Source: Symbiodinium natans (taxonomy: Eukaryota > Sar > Dinophyceae > Suessiales > Symbiodiniaceae). Taken from it: 64,000 bases of DNA. Below, in pieces: positions 50,260 to 61,289 of this stretch (position 1 is its first letter; every line of letters starts with the position of its first letter). The translations under genes were made by a program, and so were the position numbers. The notes below the pieces were generated by a model, which was given only the letters and a program-made list of their open reading frames with translations, searched no databases and had not been told where the DNA came from. The stretch spans positions 16,001-80,000 of the forward strand of contig CAJNDS010000449.1 in the NCBI GenBank assembly GCA_905221605.1. Reading direction: 5' to 3'.

Positions 50260-52200
50260 TAGGGTTTAGGGTTTAGGATACATTCCTCAGTATCTCTCAA
50301 ATACCCCAGGCTCATAATGGCCAAAATACCATTTATGACAAGGCCTTTGGGCCCGAACACCTTAAAATGAGAGTCCTTGGAGCCTCAAGGTTTAGGGCTT
50401 AAGGCTTAGGGTCTAGGGTTTAAAGTCTAAAAACACTAAACCCTCTATGGGGGTTACTGAAATGGGAGCTTTGGCGTCTCGTTTGTAGTAGACTTCCTCT
50501 GGCTTAGGGTACCCGTAAAGGGCTTAGGGTGTAGGATTTAGGTTTCAGTGCTGCAGGGATCAACCACCATATTCCCCAATTCAGGGAATGTTGGTCATCT
50601 TGGTTACAAAATGGTCCTCCAAAACCGGGAAACGCCCTCAACTCCACCCAGCTCACAGACTCAAGTGAACACAATGCCCCTTGATGAACCAATGTTCTAC
50701 GCCGATGGATCCTGACGTGGTTTAGAGAATCGTCCCGAAAACACAGACTCGTGCTTAAATCCCTTAACCAAGCGGTGTTCCCTAAACCTTAAACCCTAAA
50801 CCCTAAGCCCTAGGGTGACAGGTACTACAGAGATCGTGATGCCCAAGGTTTCTCGCATCTCATGGCCAGCAGGGCAAACCAACTGACAAAACACTTGAGA
50901 CCCTGGTAGACTTGACCCAAGAGTAACCTACAATTAGGGTTTAGGGTTTAGGGTTTAGGGTTTAGGTTTCCCAGAATCATATAAAAAAGAGGTGCCCTTG
51001 CTGGTGTAAAGGGGCTTCTAAATTCTAAGAGAACCTAAACAGTGAAAAAAGGGAATAGGGGCGTACTCTTGGTCTCAGTAGAATGCAGAACACTGCAACG
51101 CCCTGTAACCTGACGTCCTTCAGCTGATGAAAGGCTCTGGAAACTGAACACGCATCTCGTAAGGCATCGGCATGCAGTACCTTAGATGTGCAAGCACACG
51201 CGGTGTCCCCTAGGCCTGAGCTAAAGGGCCTGCCTCGAACCCATGATCGCTGTATGTCAGATGCGTTTCGTATACCTCATGAATCCCCCCCAAACCCTAA
51301 ACCCTAAACCCGAAACCCTAAACCCTAAACCCTAAACCCTAAACCCTCTCTCACCTGCAACAACCTAGCCGACCTCCTGGGTTTTAGAATTTAGGGTTTG
51401 GACGCAGGGTCCACGTCAAGGCTCTGAAAGTAGCTCCTTTGTTGGCGGTACTTCTAGGGGATTCTCGTATACCCCCCCCCCCCCCCACACAAAAAAAACA
51501 AAAAAGGAGGTACTGCATAGGAGCCTACTCCAGAAGTAATAGCAGCCTTTGCACAGGGTGTAGGGTTTAGGTTTCGAGGTTAACCCCCCCTCCCCCCGAA
51601 AAAGGTACTACATAGGAGCCTTTGGGTAGGGTATAGGATATAGGTTTCGAGGTCTGAAGCTGGAAATGAGTGACGGCTGGTTGGTGCCTGACCAACCTGG
51701 ATACCTTAAACCCTAAGCCCAAAGGCCTGGAAGCCTAATCCCTAAACCCTAAACCCTAAAACCTAAACCCTGCGATCTCCCAGCAAGCGGCCTGAGCTGA
51801 CAGACTACTACCCTGCTCAGAAGGCTCTGGTGTCCTGAAACCTACCCTGAGGCCGACAATCTACTCGAAGGCTCCTATGCCTTGGGATGTTCCCCTTATG
51901 CTAACAGTTGGGCACAAAAACCAAGAATAGAAAAACCTAATCCGCAAACCGAAAAAAAGCTTAAACCCTAGACCCTAAACCATAAACCCTAAACCCTCGC
52001 TCCCACAAGCCATGGATTCCCAAGCCTAGAACCCGAAACCCGAAAGCCCCACACCTACCAAGCAAAGAGCTGACACCACAGAGGCTACCCTTCCTTACGA
52101 ATGGGTGTATGGAGATGTATGGAGGTCGGGGGGAAGGAGGGGGTCGGATTTAGGGCTTAATCATACGGCTGACCCCAAAAACCCTAAACCCTAAACCCTA
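50260..52200. other. Repeat-rich stretch without assigned exon
   Basis: Contains a split M2 element, half M1 element, C and A homopolymers and scattered CCCTAAA units. The 62-codon ORF at 50504-50692 (minus) lacks recognisable motifs. Confidence 0.5.
50913..51075. mobile_element. MITE-like family M2 copy split by a telomeric array
   Basis: M2-like sequence (GACCCAAGAGTAACCT) is interrupted at 50935-50967 by about four TTTAGGG units and then resumes as AAAAAAGAGGTGCCCTTG... to CGTACTCTTGGTCTC. Confidence 0.7.
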
Positions 52201-52224
52201 AACCCTTAGATCTGTCACAGCCAC

Positions 52225-52296
52225 GGTGTGGTTGATGTTGGGGGATTTGGCGTGAATGTTTGCGCCCGCGGCGAGGAGAATGCGCGCCTCGTCAAC
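52225..52296 (-). CDS. Ankyrin gene exon f
   Basis: VDEARILLAAGANIHAKSPN then INHT. Acceptor ACCGAAG|G, probable GT donor ACC|GTGGCT. The helix pair ends with the GA-I-AK turn of ankyrins. Confidence 0.85.
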
Positions 52297-52347
52297 CTTC
52301 GGTGGGCATCGTCTGTAGCCAGTTTAGGGTTTAGGGTTTAGGGTTTA

Positions 52348-52469
52348 GGAGGCTCATGGTACTTAGTAAGAACTTATAGCTGTATTTATAACCCCTACTA
52401 TGGGTATAGTTGGGTGAGGAATGCAATTACCGTACTTTTTGTGTATTAATTACCATGAACCTCCAAGTA
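52348..52469. mobile_element. MITE-like family M4 copy
   Basis: GGAGGCTCATGGTACTTA ... TAATTACCATGAACCTCC; same termini and AT-rich core as the copy at 13979. Confidence 0.85.
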
Positions 52470-52914
52470 GGGCGAAAATCACGTCATGCAGCTTGTGCAG
52501 CATACATGCAGGCTGTAACGTAGTTCCTTTTGGGGGTAGTTATAGGGGATCCTAGTTGTACTACCCAAACAACGTACTACATGGGAGGCCTTGGGTAATA
52601 CTCCGATCAGACCTTTCAAGAACAAATAGCAACGACTGCAACTGAGGCAAAGCACCCAGCAAGCTTCGCGCCACGTGACAGTTGCGAGCTCATTGTACGA
52701 ACCGATATCGAACATAATTGGCGTATTTCAGTAGATTTCTACATATAATATACATATAACATATATATATATATACACAGCGAAAGAGGGAGAGAGCGAA
52801 TGAGAGAGAGAGAGAGAGAGAAAGAGATCGGGCTAGGTAGGTATCCTTCTGCACTCACTGCGCACGTACGTCCTAATCGGCGTACGAGCTCTGAACGCTG
52901 AACCCCCAGAAAAT

Positions 52915-53029
52915 CCTAGACGCAGGAGTAGCCTAGGCGCAAAACGCATACCTTTTTTTGGCTTAAAGGAGCCTTATACGACAACCTCAACCCAACAAAA
53001 AGCGAATAAAGGCCTACTCTGGGTCCCAG
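52915..53029. mobile_element. MITE-like family M2 copy
   Basis: CCTAGACGCAGGAGTAGCCT ... GGCCTACTCTGGGTCCCAG, in the intron before ankyrin exon f. Confidence 0.82.
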
Positions 53030-53177
53030 AACGACTATTTGCTTAAGAACAGCCAAAAAGTAAAAATAAGCATAGTCCGTGTATTACCCTTGTAAGGAAG
53101 AATGTTTTTTGGGGTTCTTAAGCAATTCGTAGAGAAAATCTTTGCCCACGGGTGTCCAGGATCGCGCCCGATGGCGC

Positions 53178-53229
53178 CTTCCCCCAGGATGCAGCAGCGA
53201 GGAGCGGCGTCATCCCCGGCGCAAAGCCA
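53178..53229 (-). CDS. Ankyrin gene exon e
   Basis: GFAPGMTPLLAAASWGK with the canonical G.TPL..AA...G. Acceptor TTTGTCAG, GC donor AAG|GCGCCA. Confidence 0.85.
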
Positions 53230-54345
53230 CTGACAAATCCTCAGGGGAGGGGTTTAGGGTTTAGGGTTTAGGGTTTAGCATTTAGGGTTTAGGGCTTAGG
53301 GTCGGCAGTTTAGAGATGCCTACGAGGGTTCAGGGTGTAAGGCCACAGGGTTTAGGGGGTGCAGAACCTTCGGGAAAGGCGCGGCTGAACCCCCACAGGA
53401 TATAATCATACAGGGTTTGGTTCATCTGTGCTGCTGCTAGCGAACTTGATTAAAGTTTCTATCTAGACTAAGGAAACAGAAGCTTGCAAGTAACAAGTCA
53501 TGCCTTTAACAACCCACAAGGCCTGCCTTGAAACTTCAAAACTCTGGGCTTGGGCTTCCCAAATCCCAACCCTAAAGCCTAAACCCTAAACCCTAAAGCC
53601 AATAAACCCTAAACCCCAAACCCTACACCCTAAACCCTAAGACCTAACCCGAAGCTCCGAAGTCCTAAGTTCCTAAACCCAAGCTGTTGAAAATGCTCCC
53701 AGCATGCCAGGTAGAAACAGGTGTAGTCTGCAGGTACCCTATAGTGTAGGTGCCAATTGTGTAGAGCTAGGAGTCTGTAGTGTGCAGTTGTTTATGTACG
53801 TGCGTGCTCATTTTGGCTCTGTGTAGGGGAAGGCTGCGAAAGATACCCCCTAGGCCCCTAGGGCCAAGTACTGTGTAGTCTACACGAATTGTATAGTGTA
53901 CAGCTTTGCTTGTTGCGTTTGTTTTTGTTGAGTGTAGATCTAAATGTCCATGAGCCTCGCTGCCATAGAGAAAAAGCCCACGTGCGCGAACCCCTACCTA
54001 AAACAGTCTGGTTTTGTATAAGATGCAGGGCCACCCTGTTCAACACAAGCCCTAAGCCATAACCCCAATCCCTAAACCCTAAACCCTAAACCCTAAGCCC
54101 CAATTAAACCCTAAGCCGTAATGCTAAGTTCCAAAGTCCTAAGTTCCTACAAAAACCCAAGCCCTAGACCCTAACCCCGAGCCCTAAACTCTAAAACCCC
54201 TAAACCCTAAGCCCTTACTAACCCTAAGTTCCAAAGTCCTAAGTTCTTATATAAACCCAAGCCCTAAACCCTGAACCCTAAACCCTAAACCCTAAATGTC
54301 TTAGGGCTTCGGGCCTAGGGTGTCGAGCCCAGTCCTTTGGAAGGC

Positions 54346-54386
54346 GTATCCGGGTCGATGCCGCTTTCAAGCATCTTAACGAGGCC
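54346..54386 (-). CDS. Ankyrin gene exon d
   Basis: GLVKMLESGIDPD(T), the second helix and turn of a repeat. Acceptor TTGCCAG|G, GC donor TAC|GCCTTC. Confidence 0.82.
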
Positions 54387-54420
54387 CTGGCAACTCCGGG
54401 CACCGTTCTTTTTTTGGGGG

Positions 54421-54510
54421 GTTTAGGGTTTAGGGTTTAGGGTTTAGGGTTTAGGGTTTAGGGTTTAGGGTTTAGGGTTTAGGGTTTAGGGTTTAGGGTT
54501 TAGGGTTTAG
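54421..54510 (+). repeat. Interstitial telomeric array (TTTAGGG)n
   Basis: About 13 perfect units close to the acceptor side of ankyrin exon d. Confidence 0.95.
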
Positions 54511-54993
54511 TTTTTTAGGGTTTAGGGTTTAGGGCTAGGGTTTAGGGTTTCCGAAGCCCTAAACCCTCAAAACACAAGCCCTGAGCCCTTGACCCTGAAC
54601 CACCTAAAACTATGTTATGTGTGTATGCGGCTATGAATGTGCGAAGTTACGAACGCACAAATGTACAAATGTACGGATGTACGTATGTAAACCCTAATAC
54701 CCTAAGCCCTAAACCCTAAACTGCAATGTATGTACACACATTTTGGTCCATGATTAAAATCAGCCCGCATGCTTCCGAGCTGCTTCCGGCCTAGTGCATG
54801 TTGCTACGTGGGTGGGGGCATGGCCATTGGTGTCAGGTTTCTGGGTTTAGGGCTTAGGGTTCGCGATTTCATGAGACTTAACATTCTTCGGCGCGATTCT
54901 GCACCAACCCACAAAAATCACGGTCCTTACTAGGGCTGGGGACCAAGACGGTGCAGGGGGTGAGGGCTTAGGGTTGGGGTTTGGGTTTACGGG

Positions 54994-54998
<5 letters not shown>

Positions 54999-55031
<33 letters not shown>
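54999..55031 (+). repeat. Poly-G tract (about 32 G)
   Basis: Single long G homopolymer following a TTTAGGG unit. Other G runs lie at 35183, 42025 and 42868; the exact length is unreliable. Confidence 0.85.
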
Positions 55032-55033
<2 letters not shown>

Positions 55034-55933
55034 CCGGCCCCTCTTGAAGCCCCCTCCCTTAAAGACATTGTAGCCCTAAACCCCTACTAGGAGGCTGGTA
55101 GTTTGAAGTCCGAGGCGAAAAGTTGGAACCTATACATATATAACTTGGGACGTTCCCCCCTTTTGCTAACAGTCCTGAATAAGGGTTATAATAGGGGGTA
55201 CGAAATTTTTTTATCAAGTATAAGGCGTGGCATCCCAATATATAACCCTAGTCAGGGTAATATCGTATCCTGATTAGTGTGGACCCCTTCAATAATGAAA
55301 AGTTTTCAAAAAAATGATTCAGGGGACCAAAAAAGGCCGCCCCCCCTACTAGAATGAAAAGTTTTTCGGGCATGGGTGTCGGAAGAGAGAAAAAAGAGAA
55401 CAAGATGAGGAAAGAAAAGGGCAGATCCGAGCTTACCTGAGCTTAATTACCTAAGAGGAGAGGGAGAGGAAGAGGAGAGGGAAGAGGAGCCAAGAGGAAA
55501 TGAAGAGGAGCCGGTGGGGGGGGGCCCGGGGCCGAAAATTCGTTTGGGGGGTCCTTTTTTTATTACTATTGCGGGGGGTGAATTTGTTTGGGGGGGGGGG
55601 GGGCCCACACTAATCAGGAGACCACATTACTTCCTTTCCTACTTAAGACTACCCATGAACCTTCCAGTAGAGCCCCATCCCAAAGCTCCTCAAACCCCAA
55701 ACCGCAAACCCCAAACCCAACACCCTAAACCAAAAACCCTAAACCCGAAACCCTAAACCCCGAAACCCTAAACCCGAAACCCCAAACCCCAAAATGCAAA
55801 CCCAAAACCCAAAACCCCAAACCCTAAACCCTAAACCCTGAACCCTAAACCCCAAACCCTAAACCCCAAAGCCCAAATCTAGACCCGAACTACCGGCCTC
55901 GGGTCCGGGAGTGTAGCCGTCCTTGAAGCATGC

Positions 55934-55963
55934 GATGATGGCCTCGCCGAGGGTTCTCCGGGG
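55934..55963 (-). CDS. Ankyrin gene exon c (30 bp)
   Basis: PRRTLGEAII. Acceptor CAAAAAG, GC donor ATC|GCATGC. A longer reading through ACFKDGYTPGPEAG is also open, so the 3' boundary is uncertain. Confidence 0.5.
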
Positions 55964-56561
55964 CTTTTTGAAGCAGAGTTCAGGGTTTAGGGATGGGGGT
56001 TTGGGGTTTGGGTTGGGGTTTGGGGTTTGGGGTCAGTGAAGGTTGAGGGGCGTTGGTGCTCCGAAGACTCTTGGGTTTAGCTTAGAGGCACTTAGCGCAG
56101 AATTTGGGATAAACTTGAGAGGCATGTTTTATCTAATTCCCTCGTTGCCTACTAAGACATAGTAAGTGAAGGGTTCAGGGCTTCGGGGTTTAGAGTGAAG
56201 GCGCAGCGTTCTCATAGCAAACGGGGTGTAGGCTGTGATGGCTCTCCCCTGAGCCCCCCTCCCTCAAGAAACTTAGAAGTAGGTTGAGGCCATAGGCTTG
56301 TTCCCGCGTGAATTTCTGGGCCAAGCCCCTAACCTGAACACACCACCATCCTAGAGCTTCTCGGGGTTCGATGTTTGGGGTTTTGGGTCCCTAAACCCTA
56401 AACCCTGATCCCTAAACCCTAAGATGGTTTAGGGTGTAACCCTAAACCCGAAACCCTAAACCCTAAACCCTAAACCCTAAACCCTAAACCCTAAACTTTT
56501 AACCCTAAACCCTAAACCCTAAACCCGAAGAGGGTTTTGGGTTTAGGAGGCCACAGCGTGC

Positions 56562-56612
56562 AAGAACCGGGTAGCCGCAGTCGTCAGTGTCTACGCCAAG
56601 GCTGGCCCTCCC
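56562..56612 (-). CDS. Ankyrin gene exon b
   Basis: GRASLGVDTDDCGYPVL, the start of an ankyrin repeat. Acceptor TCTCAAG|G, GC donor CTT|GCACGC. Confidence 0.7.
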
Positions 56613-56848
56613 CTTGAGAGGGGTTTAGGGTTTGGGGTTTGGGGGGTTTGGGGTTTAGGGTTTAGAGGGTTTAGGGCTTAGGGTTTAGGGGTTAGGGTTT
56701 AGGGTTTGGGGGATTGGGGCTTAGGGTTTAAGGTTTAGGGACTAGGGCTTTGGATTTGGAGGTTGCTGTAAGTTCGGGCTCCTTCATAGGCTACCTTCGA
56801 GAACGACAGCGCCCTGCACGACCTCATGACCATTAGTTCCTGGTGAGA

Positions 56849-56946
56849 ACCTAGACCCGGGAGTAGCCTAAAGGGTACCCTTTTTGGGGGTTCTAAGGGA
56901 ACCCCAACCCTAAAACAAGGAAAAGAAGGCCTACTCCCGGTCCTAG
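56849..56946. mobile_element. MITE-like family M2 copy
   Basis: Inverted termini CCTAGACCCGGGAGTAGCCT / AGGCCTACTCCCGGTCCTAGG around GGGTACCCTTTTT and CCCCAACCC. Copies also occur at 58025, 52915, 43845, 46619, 31350 and 50913. Confidence 0.82.
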
Positions 56947-56953
56947 GAACTTA

Positions 56954-57072
56954 GCCTAAGGGCCCATGTACCTCATTGGCTAATGATTAGAAAAAATGTG
57001 GGCCTCACTGTCCTTTTACAGGAAGTACTTCAAGGTCCAAGCTTTCTTTATTTAGGTACATGGACCTTAGGG
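56954..57072. mobile_element. MITE-like family M3 copy
   Basis: CCTAAGGGCCCATGTACCT ... AGGTACATGGACCTTAGG; it directly follows an M2 copy. Confidence 0.88.
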
Positions 57073-57189
57073 TGACAACCCTTAATCCTAAACCCGAAAC
57101 CCGAAACCCGAAACCCTACTAAACCCTAACTAACCCTAAACCTTGAACCCTAAACCCTGAGAAGGACTGAGGCCCAGTGGACAGATGGC

Positions 57190-57256
57190 CTGGTCGTGCC
57201 GTTTGGGCAGCGGCTTCGTGGCTTCTGCTCGCTTCAAGTGCCCTTCCACCTCTTGC
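57190..57256 (-). CDS. Ankyrin gene exon a
   Basis: (x)QEVEGHLKRAEATKPLPKRH(DQ), a charged helical segment before the repeats. Acceptor CCCGAG|G, GC donor CAG|GCCATC. Confidence 0.6.
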
Positions 57257-57564
57257 CTCGGGAGGGGGCGGCCCCACGTCTAGGGTTCAGGGTTCAGGGT
57301 TCAGGGTTCAGGGTTTAGGGTTTAGGGTTTAGGGCTTAGGCTCTTGAAAGGTTTGGGATGTAGGGCTTGGGGCTGATATGGGATGCTCCTAAGAGTGCTC
57401 TTTCAATGACCACTTCGAGTCACTATGTCCAAGGAGCCTGTCTTTGCATTTTGTATAGATGAAGAAATTAATATACAATAAAAAATAGAAAATGAAGTAT
57501 ATATATATATACACATGTACACACATACGCGTAAGCATGCTAGTTGCTTGTTTATCATGTTTCT

Positions 57565-57662
57565 ATCCCTCCCCCTTATTCTAGCAGTCCCAAATAGGGA
57601 TTTTAGCACCGTCCCAAATATGATCCCTACTAAGGACTGTTAGTATCAGGGGGAACATCCCA
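57565..57662. mobile_element. MITE-like family M1 copy
   Basis: ATCCCTCCCCCTTATTCTAG to GTATCAGGGGGAACATCCCAA with inner CAGTCC / GGACTG. Confidence 0.8.
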
Positions 57663-57881
57663 ACATGTCTGTATGAATATGAAGTAGGATGCATACTCTT
57701 TGTGTCCCCAAAAGGACACCCCATATATACACTCACCAATGTGCAAAAGGAACCTGATCTACACTCACCAACAGCACACTAAATCCTAAACCCTATCCCT
57801 AAACCCTAAACCCTAAAACCCTATCCCTAAACCCTAAACCCAAAACCCAAAACCCTAAACCCATATGAGTCAAATTCGCGC

Positions 57882-57926
57882 GTCCCCGCGTGTTCGGTCA
57901 TTCCCAGCTTGCAGTTCGAGGCTCAG
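57882..57926 (-). CDS. Exon-like island LSLELQAGNDRTRGD
   Basis: The acceptor CTGCTCTTGCAG is strong and the donor is probably GAC|GCGCGA. The phase towards the exon at 57190 is not resolved. Confidence 0.55.
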
Positions 57927-58024
57927 CTGCAAGAGCAGCTCGCGCGGAGAGGCATCCTCTGACGGTCCCGGGTTTAGGGCTTAGGGCTTAGGGTTAAGGG
58001 TTTAGGGTTTAGGGCTACTAGACT

Positions 58025-58140
58025 CTAGACCCAAGAGGAGCCTAGGAATGCAGAGGGTGCGCTTTTTTGTTTCAAGGGGGTTCTGAGGGAACCCAAGCGT
58101 AACAAAAGGGTTGAACAAAAGGCCTACTGTGGGTCCTAGC
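58025..58140. mobile_element. MITE-like family M2 copy
   Basis: CTAGACCCAAGAGGAGCCTAGG ... AGGCCTACTGTGGGTCCTAG, the same termini and order as the other M2 copies. Confidence 0.82.
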
Positions 58141-58384
58141 TTTTGAATCAACCATGTAACGCCCTGTGTTATTTCTAAAAGTCGAAGATAAACACGTAAA
58201 GTAAGGACAATCGTGATATTCAAATATAGCTGAGCCCTAAACCTTATGACTCCTGAAAACAACAAAAAAACCAAGTACCCTAAATACACTACAACCTAAG
58301 GGTCCTGAGCCAGGAGGTTTAGTCCAGACACGCTGCCTGCGAGCACAGACTTACTTCTGGGGTTTGGGGCTGTATGGCTCTTTG

Positions 58385-58492
58385 CTGCACTCAGGAGGGT
58401 AGCTATAAATTAAACTTTTAGCTGCCTAAATAAGAAACCCCATAACCCCAAAAAGGGTAAGGATCTAAAGTTACAGTACAGTACCACAAAGT
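58385..58492. repeat. Dispersed repeat M6 (copy 2)
   Basis: Second copy: GCTGCACTCAGGAGGGTAGC ... AAAGTTACAGTACAGTACCA. Confidence 0.85.
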
Positions 58493-59291
58493 GGCTAGGG
58501 GATAGGATGAGGGGGACCCTTGGGGATATAGACCCTCTGAATAAGGTCCTTTTTTTCGTGAGCCAGAAGAGGGTTCAGAAGGGTCCCCTTTTAAGGGTCT
58601 CTCTTATCCTACCTAGGTATGGCTAAGGGGGCTTCAGTCCTTCTCCATCTTGCAGTGGAGGGATGCCAAGGCCTCGAAAAAGGGGCCAAGGAAAGGGAGC
58701 GGACATGATGGAACTCGAAGCCTCTGCCTGGAGTAGGGGCTACCCCTAAACCCTAAACCCTAAACCCTAAACCCTAAACCCTAAACCCTAAACCCTAAAC
58801 CCTAAACCCTGAACCCTGAACCCTGAACCCTGAACCCTCTAAGCAGTCATTTAGGTGCTGAACAAATGACTCAGGGGACCCGTGTCCCAACGTCCAGCAT
58901 CTTTTCCTCAAAACCCAGATCTTAAGACCAAACTTGTAGTAGGTCGCCTGGCAACCTAAGAACAAGGGTGCCCTTGTTTGGCTTTCATGGAGTTGAAAGA
59001 AATCATCTGAAGGACGTGCGGAGCATCGACTTTTGGTGTCTGAATTCACTGGCTGGTTCTTAGTAGGGAATCTATATATATATATATGTATGTATATATA
59101 TATATGTATATACACACACATTGTATGTGTATATATATATACATTGTATGTATGTGTATATACATATATGTATATTTATTCATTTTGTATTTAGGTCCTC
59201 ATACCCGCATTCCCCACTAAGACTCCGGGGGTTCAGGGTGCAGAGTGCTTCAGGGAGAGAGGGGTTCCTGGAAGGTAGAGACCTTGGGAAC

Positions 59292-59405
59292 CTCAAGGGG
59301 AAGCTTAGGGAGCCTTAGGGGGTAGTGGGGAGTATTCGGGAACCTTGGGTTCCAGGATTCCAGAACCCCCTTGAACCCCCCCTCCCTTGAGAACGCTATA
59401 GTCTA
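59292..59405. repeat. Dispersed repeat M7 (copy 2)
   Basis: GGGGAGTATTCGGGAACCTTG ... CCCCCCCTCCCTTGAGAACG, second copy of the M7 repeat. Confidence 0.82.
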
Positions 59406-59571
59406 ATAGTTTAAGCTGCAGGGTTCAGGATATACGGGGCTAGGAGATCAGGTTTAGGGTTTATGTTTTGTGGTTTAGGGTTTAGGGCTGATGCCCTGGG
59501 GTTTGACATCTTCCGCATCCTAAACCCTAGTTAAACTCCAAACCCTAGACCCTAAACCCCAGTCTTCGTGC

Positions 59572-59609
59572 CTTCTTCACCTCCTCGGGGTTGCGCTGTG
59601 GCTGTGGCG
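59572..59609 (-). CDS. Exon-like island PQPQRNPEEVKK
   Basis: Acceptor GGTTGTAG and GC donor AAG|GCACGA enclose 38 bp in one open frame. It lies between the probable end of the gene to the right and the ankyrin exons. Confidence 0.5.
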
Positions 59610-59806
59610 CTACAACCTCGACTCGAGAGCAGACAAAAATCGCTCCGGGGTGCCCCCGTAAGCCATTCGGGAGTTTACGATACAAGCTTAGGGTTTAGGG
59701 TTTTAGGGTTTAGGGTTTAGGGTTTGGGGCAAGATACGGGGTTTCCGAAATTAGGGGGTCCTTCATAGGGGCTCACCGCCGTTGCGGCCGTGTCAGCCCC
59801 GTGGGC

Positions 59807-59851
59807 TCATTCCACCGTCTCCACTGCGTGGACAGGGGCGCCCGAAGCTGC
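59807..59851 (-). CDS. Probable last exon of an unrecognised gene (stop at 59807-59809)
   Basis: After acceptor CTCAGCAG, joining in phase to the exon at 59912-60132 gives ...AFWQ-AASGAPVHAVETVE followed by TGA. An alternative frame (RQLRAPLSTQWRRWNEP) runs to a canonical donor CG|GTGAGC near 59777, so the stop is not certain. Confidence 0.45.
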   Translation of the reverse strand, partial: AASGAPVHAVETVE

Positions 59852-59911
59852 CTGCTGAGGTTTAGGGTTTAGGGTTTAGGGTTTAGGGTTTAGGGTTTAG
59901 GGTTTAGGGGC

Positions 59912-60132
59912 CTGCCAGAATGCCGTGGCATCTTCGAGGATCGCGACAATGCGCGTGTCGATCTGCGTCCATTTAGAGGGGAGCTTTTTCCAGGGGAAGC
60001 TTCAACTTCAGGTTGTACACTGCCAGGACATAGGCAGGTACGGCTTCGAGCAGCTTGCTGACCGTGGCCACATCCGGCTGCTCGCGAATCCTCCCCACCG
60101 CGGCCCATTGCTCCGACAGCGACTGGACCTCG
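59912..60132 (-). CDS. Long exon (about 220 bp), helical protein, frame break inside
   Basis: After acceptor GGCAACTCAG the frame reads EVQSLSEQWAAVGRIREQPD, then VATVSKLLEAVPAYVLAVYN. At about 59990 it stops, and the sense continues one base out of frame as KLPSKWTQIDTRIVAILEDA-TAFWQ up to a GC donor (CAG|GCCCCT). A one-base indel in this copy or in the read explains it. Strong coding character; family not recognised. Confidence 0.75.
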
Positions 60133-60259
60133 CTGAGTTGCCACGACGAGAAATATGAGCTAGAGGCTCATGAGAACGACCCTTTTTAAAACAAAAATGT
60201 GCTGAGGCGTTGACCCTGCGATTGGGATCCTAATTACACTTCCCCCACCCAAAAGAAGA

Positions 60260-61200
60260 CCTACATAAATCCCTAGGCCCTAAACCCTAAACGGCAAACC
60301 CTCGTGTAAGCCATGCTTGCTGGAGTCTGCAGCCAGACCCGTGGGGGTAGTGTGGGCATCCCAAAATTTGAACCTCCTGCCCAGCTAGAATCGTGAGCAA
60401 CAACATCAACAGCTTGCTTCAAGCCCGACCCCAAAACCTCTAAACCAACCGCTGACACCCAAGTAGCAAAACTCCTCACCCTAGACCCTAAACCCTCAGC
60501 CTCAAGCAAATGCCTTAAGCCAAAGACCCAAAGACCGCGAAGAATGTAGCTTTGGGGTTTTAGGGATATAGGATTTAGGGTTTCAGGGTTATCCCACCTA
60601 AAAATCCCATCATATACATAGCCATGAGCCTCCAAGCACATTCTAAACCGGGAGCCCCGAGCTCCAAACCCCAAGTACGTAACCCTTGTCTGCACGAGGT
60701 GCATTCGGTAGGCCCTCTAAGCTGGGATCCGAAACCGACTCCTATCCAAGCCCTCAACACCCTGAACCCTAGCCCTAAACCCTAAACCCTAAACCCTAAA
60801 CCCTAAACCCTACTAAACCCAAAGAATTGTGGTGTTGGCGTCCAAGCCCTCGACCCCCAAAACCGGCCCCTGAGCTTTCGGCCCTGCACCCACCGGCCCT
60901 AAGCTGCCGCAAACCTTTAAAACCCATGGGTTTAGGGTTTAGGGTTTAGGGTTTAGGGTTTAGAGTCCCAAGCCAAGGAACCAGGGGGTTGAGGGGGGGG
61001 GGGGGTGTAAGGGCCCCATATTTCCCAAAACGGGCTTTAAAACGCCCTAATCAGGGACTCTGAGACCCCTTCTGAAGCCCCAAAACCCTAAAACCTCAAA
61101 GCCCCAAAACCCTGCAACTCCCGAATCACCCTAAACCCTAAACCCTAAACCCTAAACCCTAAACCCCCAAAGCCCCCCCAAAAAGCCGCCCATCTTGGCA
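60260..61200. other. Intronic or intergenic stretch, nothing assigned
   Basis: A 143-codon minus ORF (60273-60704) is largely TTTAGGG-derived (LGFRV-like) sequence. It also contains an M4-like terminus (GCCTCCAAGCACATT region). No gene called. Confidence 0.5.
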
Positions 61201-61208
61201 TCCCCTAC

Positions 61209-61289
61209 CGCAGGGCGCATCGCGGCGGCGTTGGCGGAGGCTAAGGCGGCCGCATTGAGCTGCAAGGCAGCGGCGGCTGCCGCCTTTGT
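61209..61289 (-). CDS. Alanine-rich exon
   Basis: 27 codons, TKAAAAAALQLNAAALASAN-AAAMRPA, between acceptor CCGAAG and donor GCG|GTAGGG. Telomeric arrays flank it in the usual convergent orientation. It probably belongs to the gene ending near 59.8 kb. Confidence 0.6.

Larger units (their letters stand above)
52225..57256 (-). other. Gene: ankyrin-repeat protein, six exons traced
   Basis: Six phase-compatible minus-strand exons (313 bp) read through two ankyrin-type repeats: DDCGYPVL...LVKMLESGIDPDT, then GFAPGMTPLLAAASWGK + VDEARILLAAGANIHAK. The G.TPLL.A...G and LL.AGA.+..K patterns are typical of ankyrin helices, so the product is probably a protein-interaction scaffold. The first five introns traced use GC donors. 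Further exon-like islands continue both upstream (57.9, 59.6 kb) and downstream (50.2, 49.9, 49.5, 48.7 kb) and may belong to it. Neither end of the gene was found. It lies just upstream of the dehydrogenase on the same strand. Confidence 0.8.

Noticed and set aside
60273-60704. 143-codon minus ORF as a gene
   Set aside because: Much of it is repeat-derived sequence and it lacks splice-site support or family motifs.
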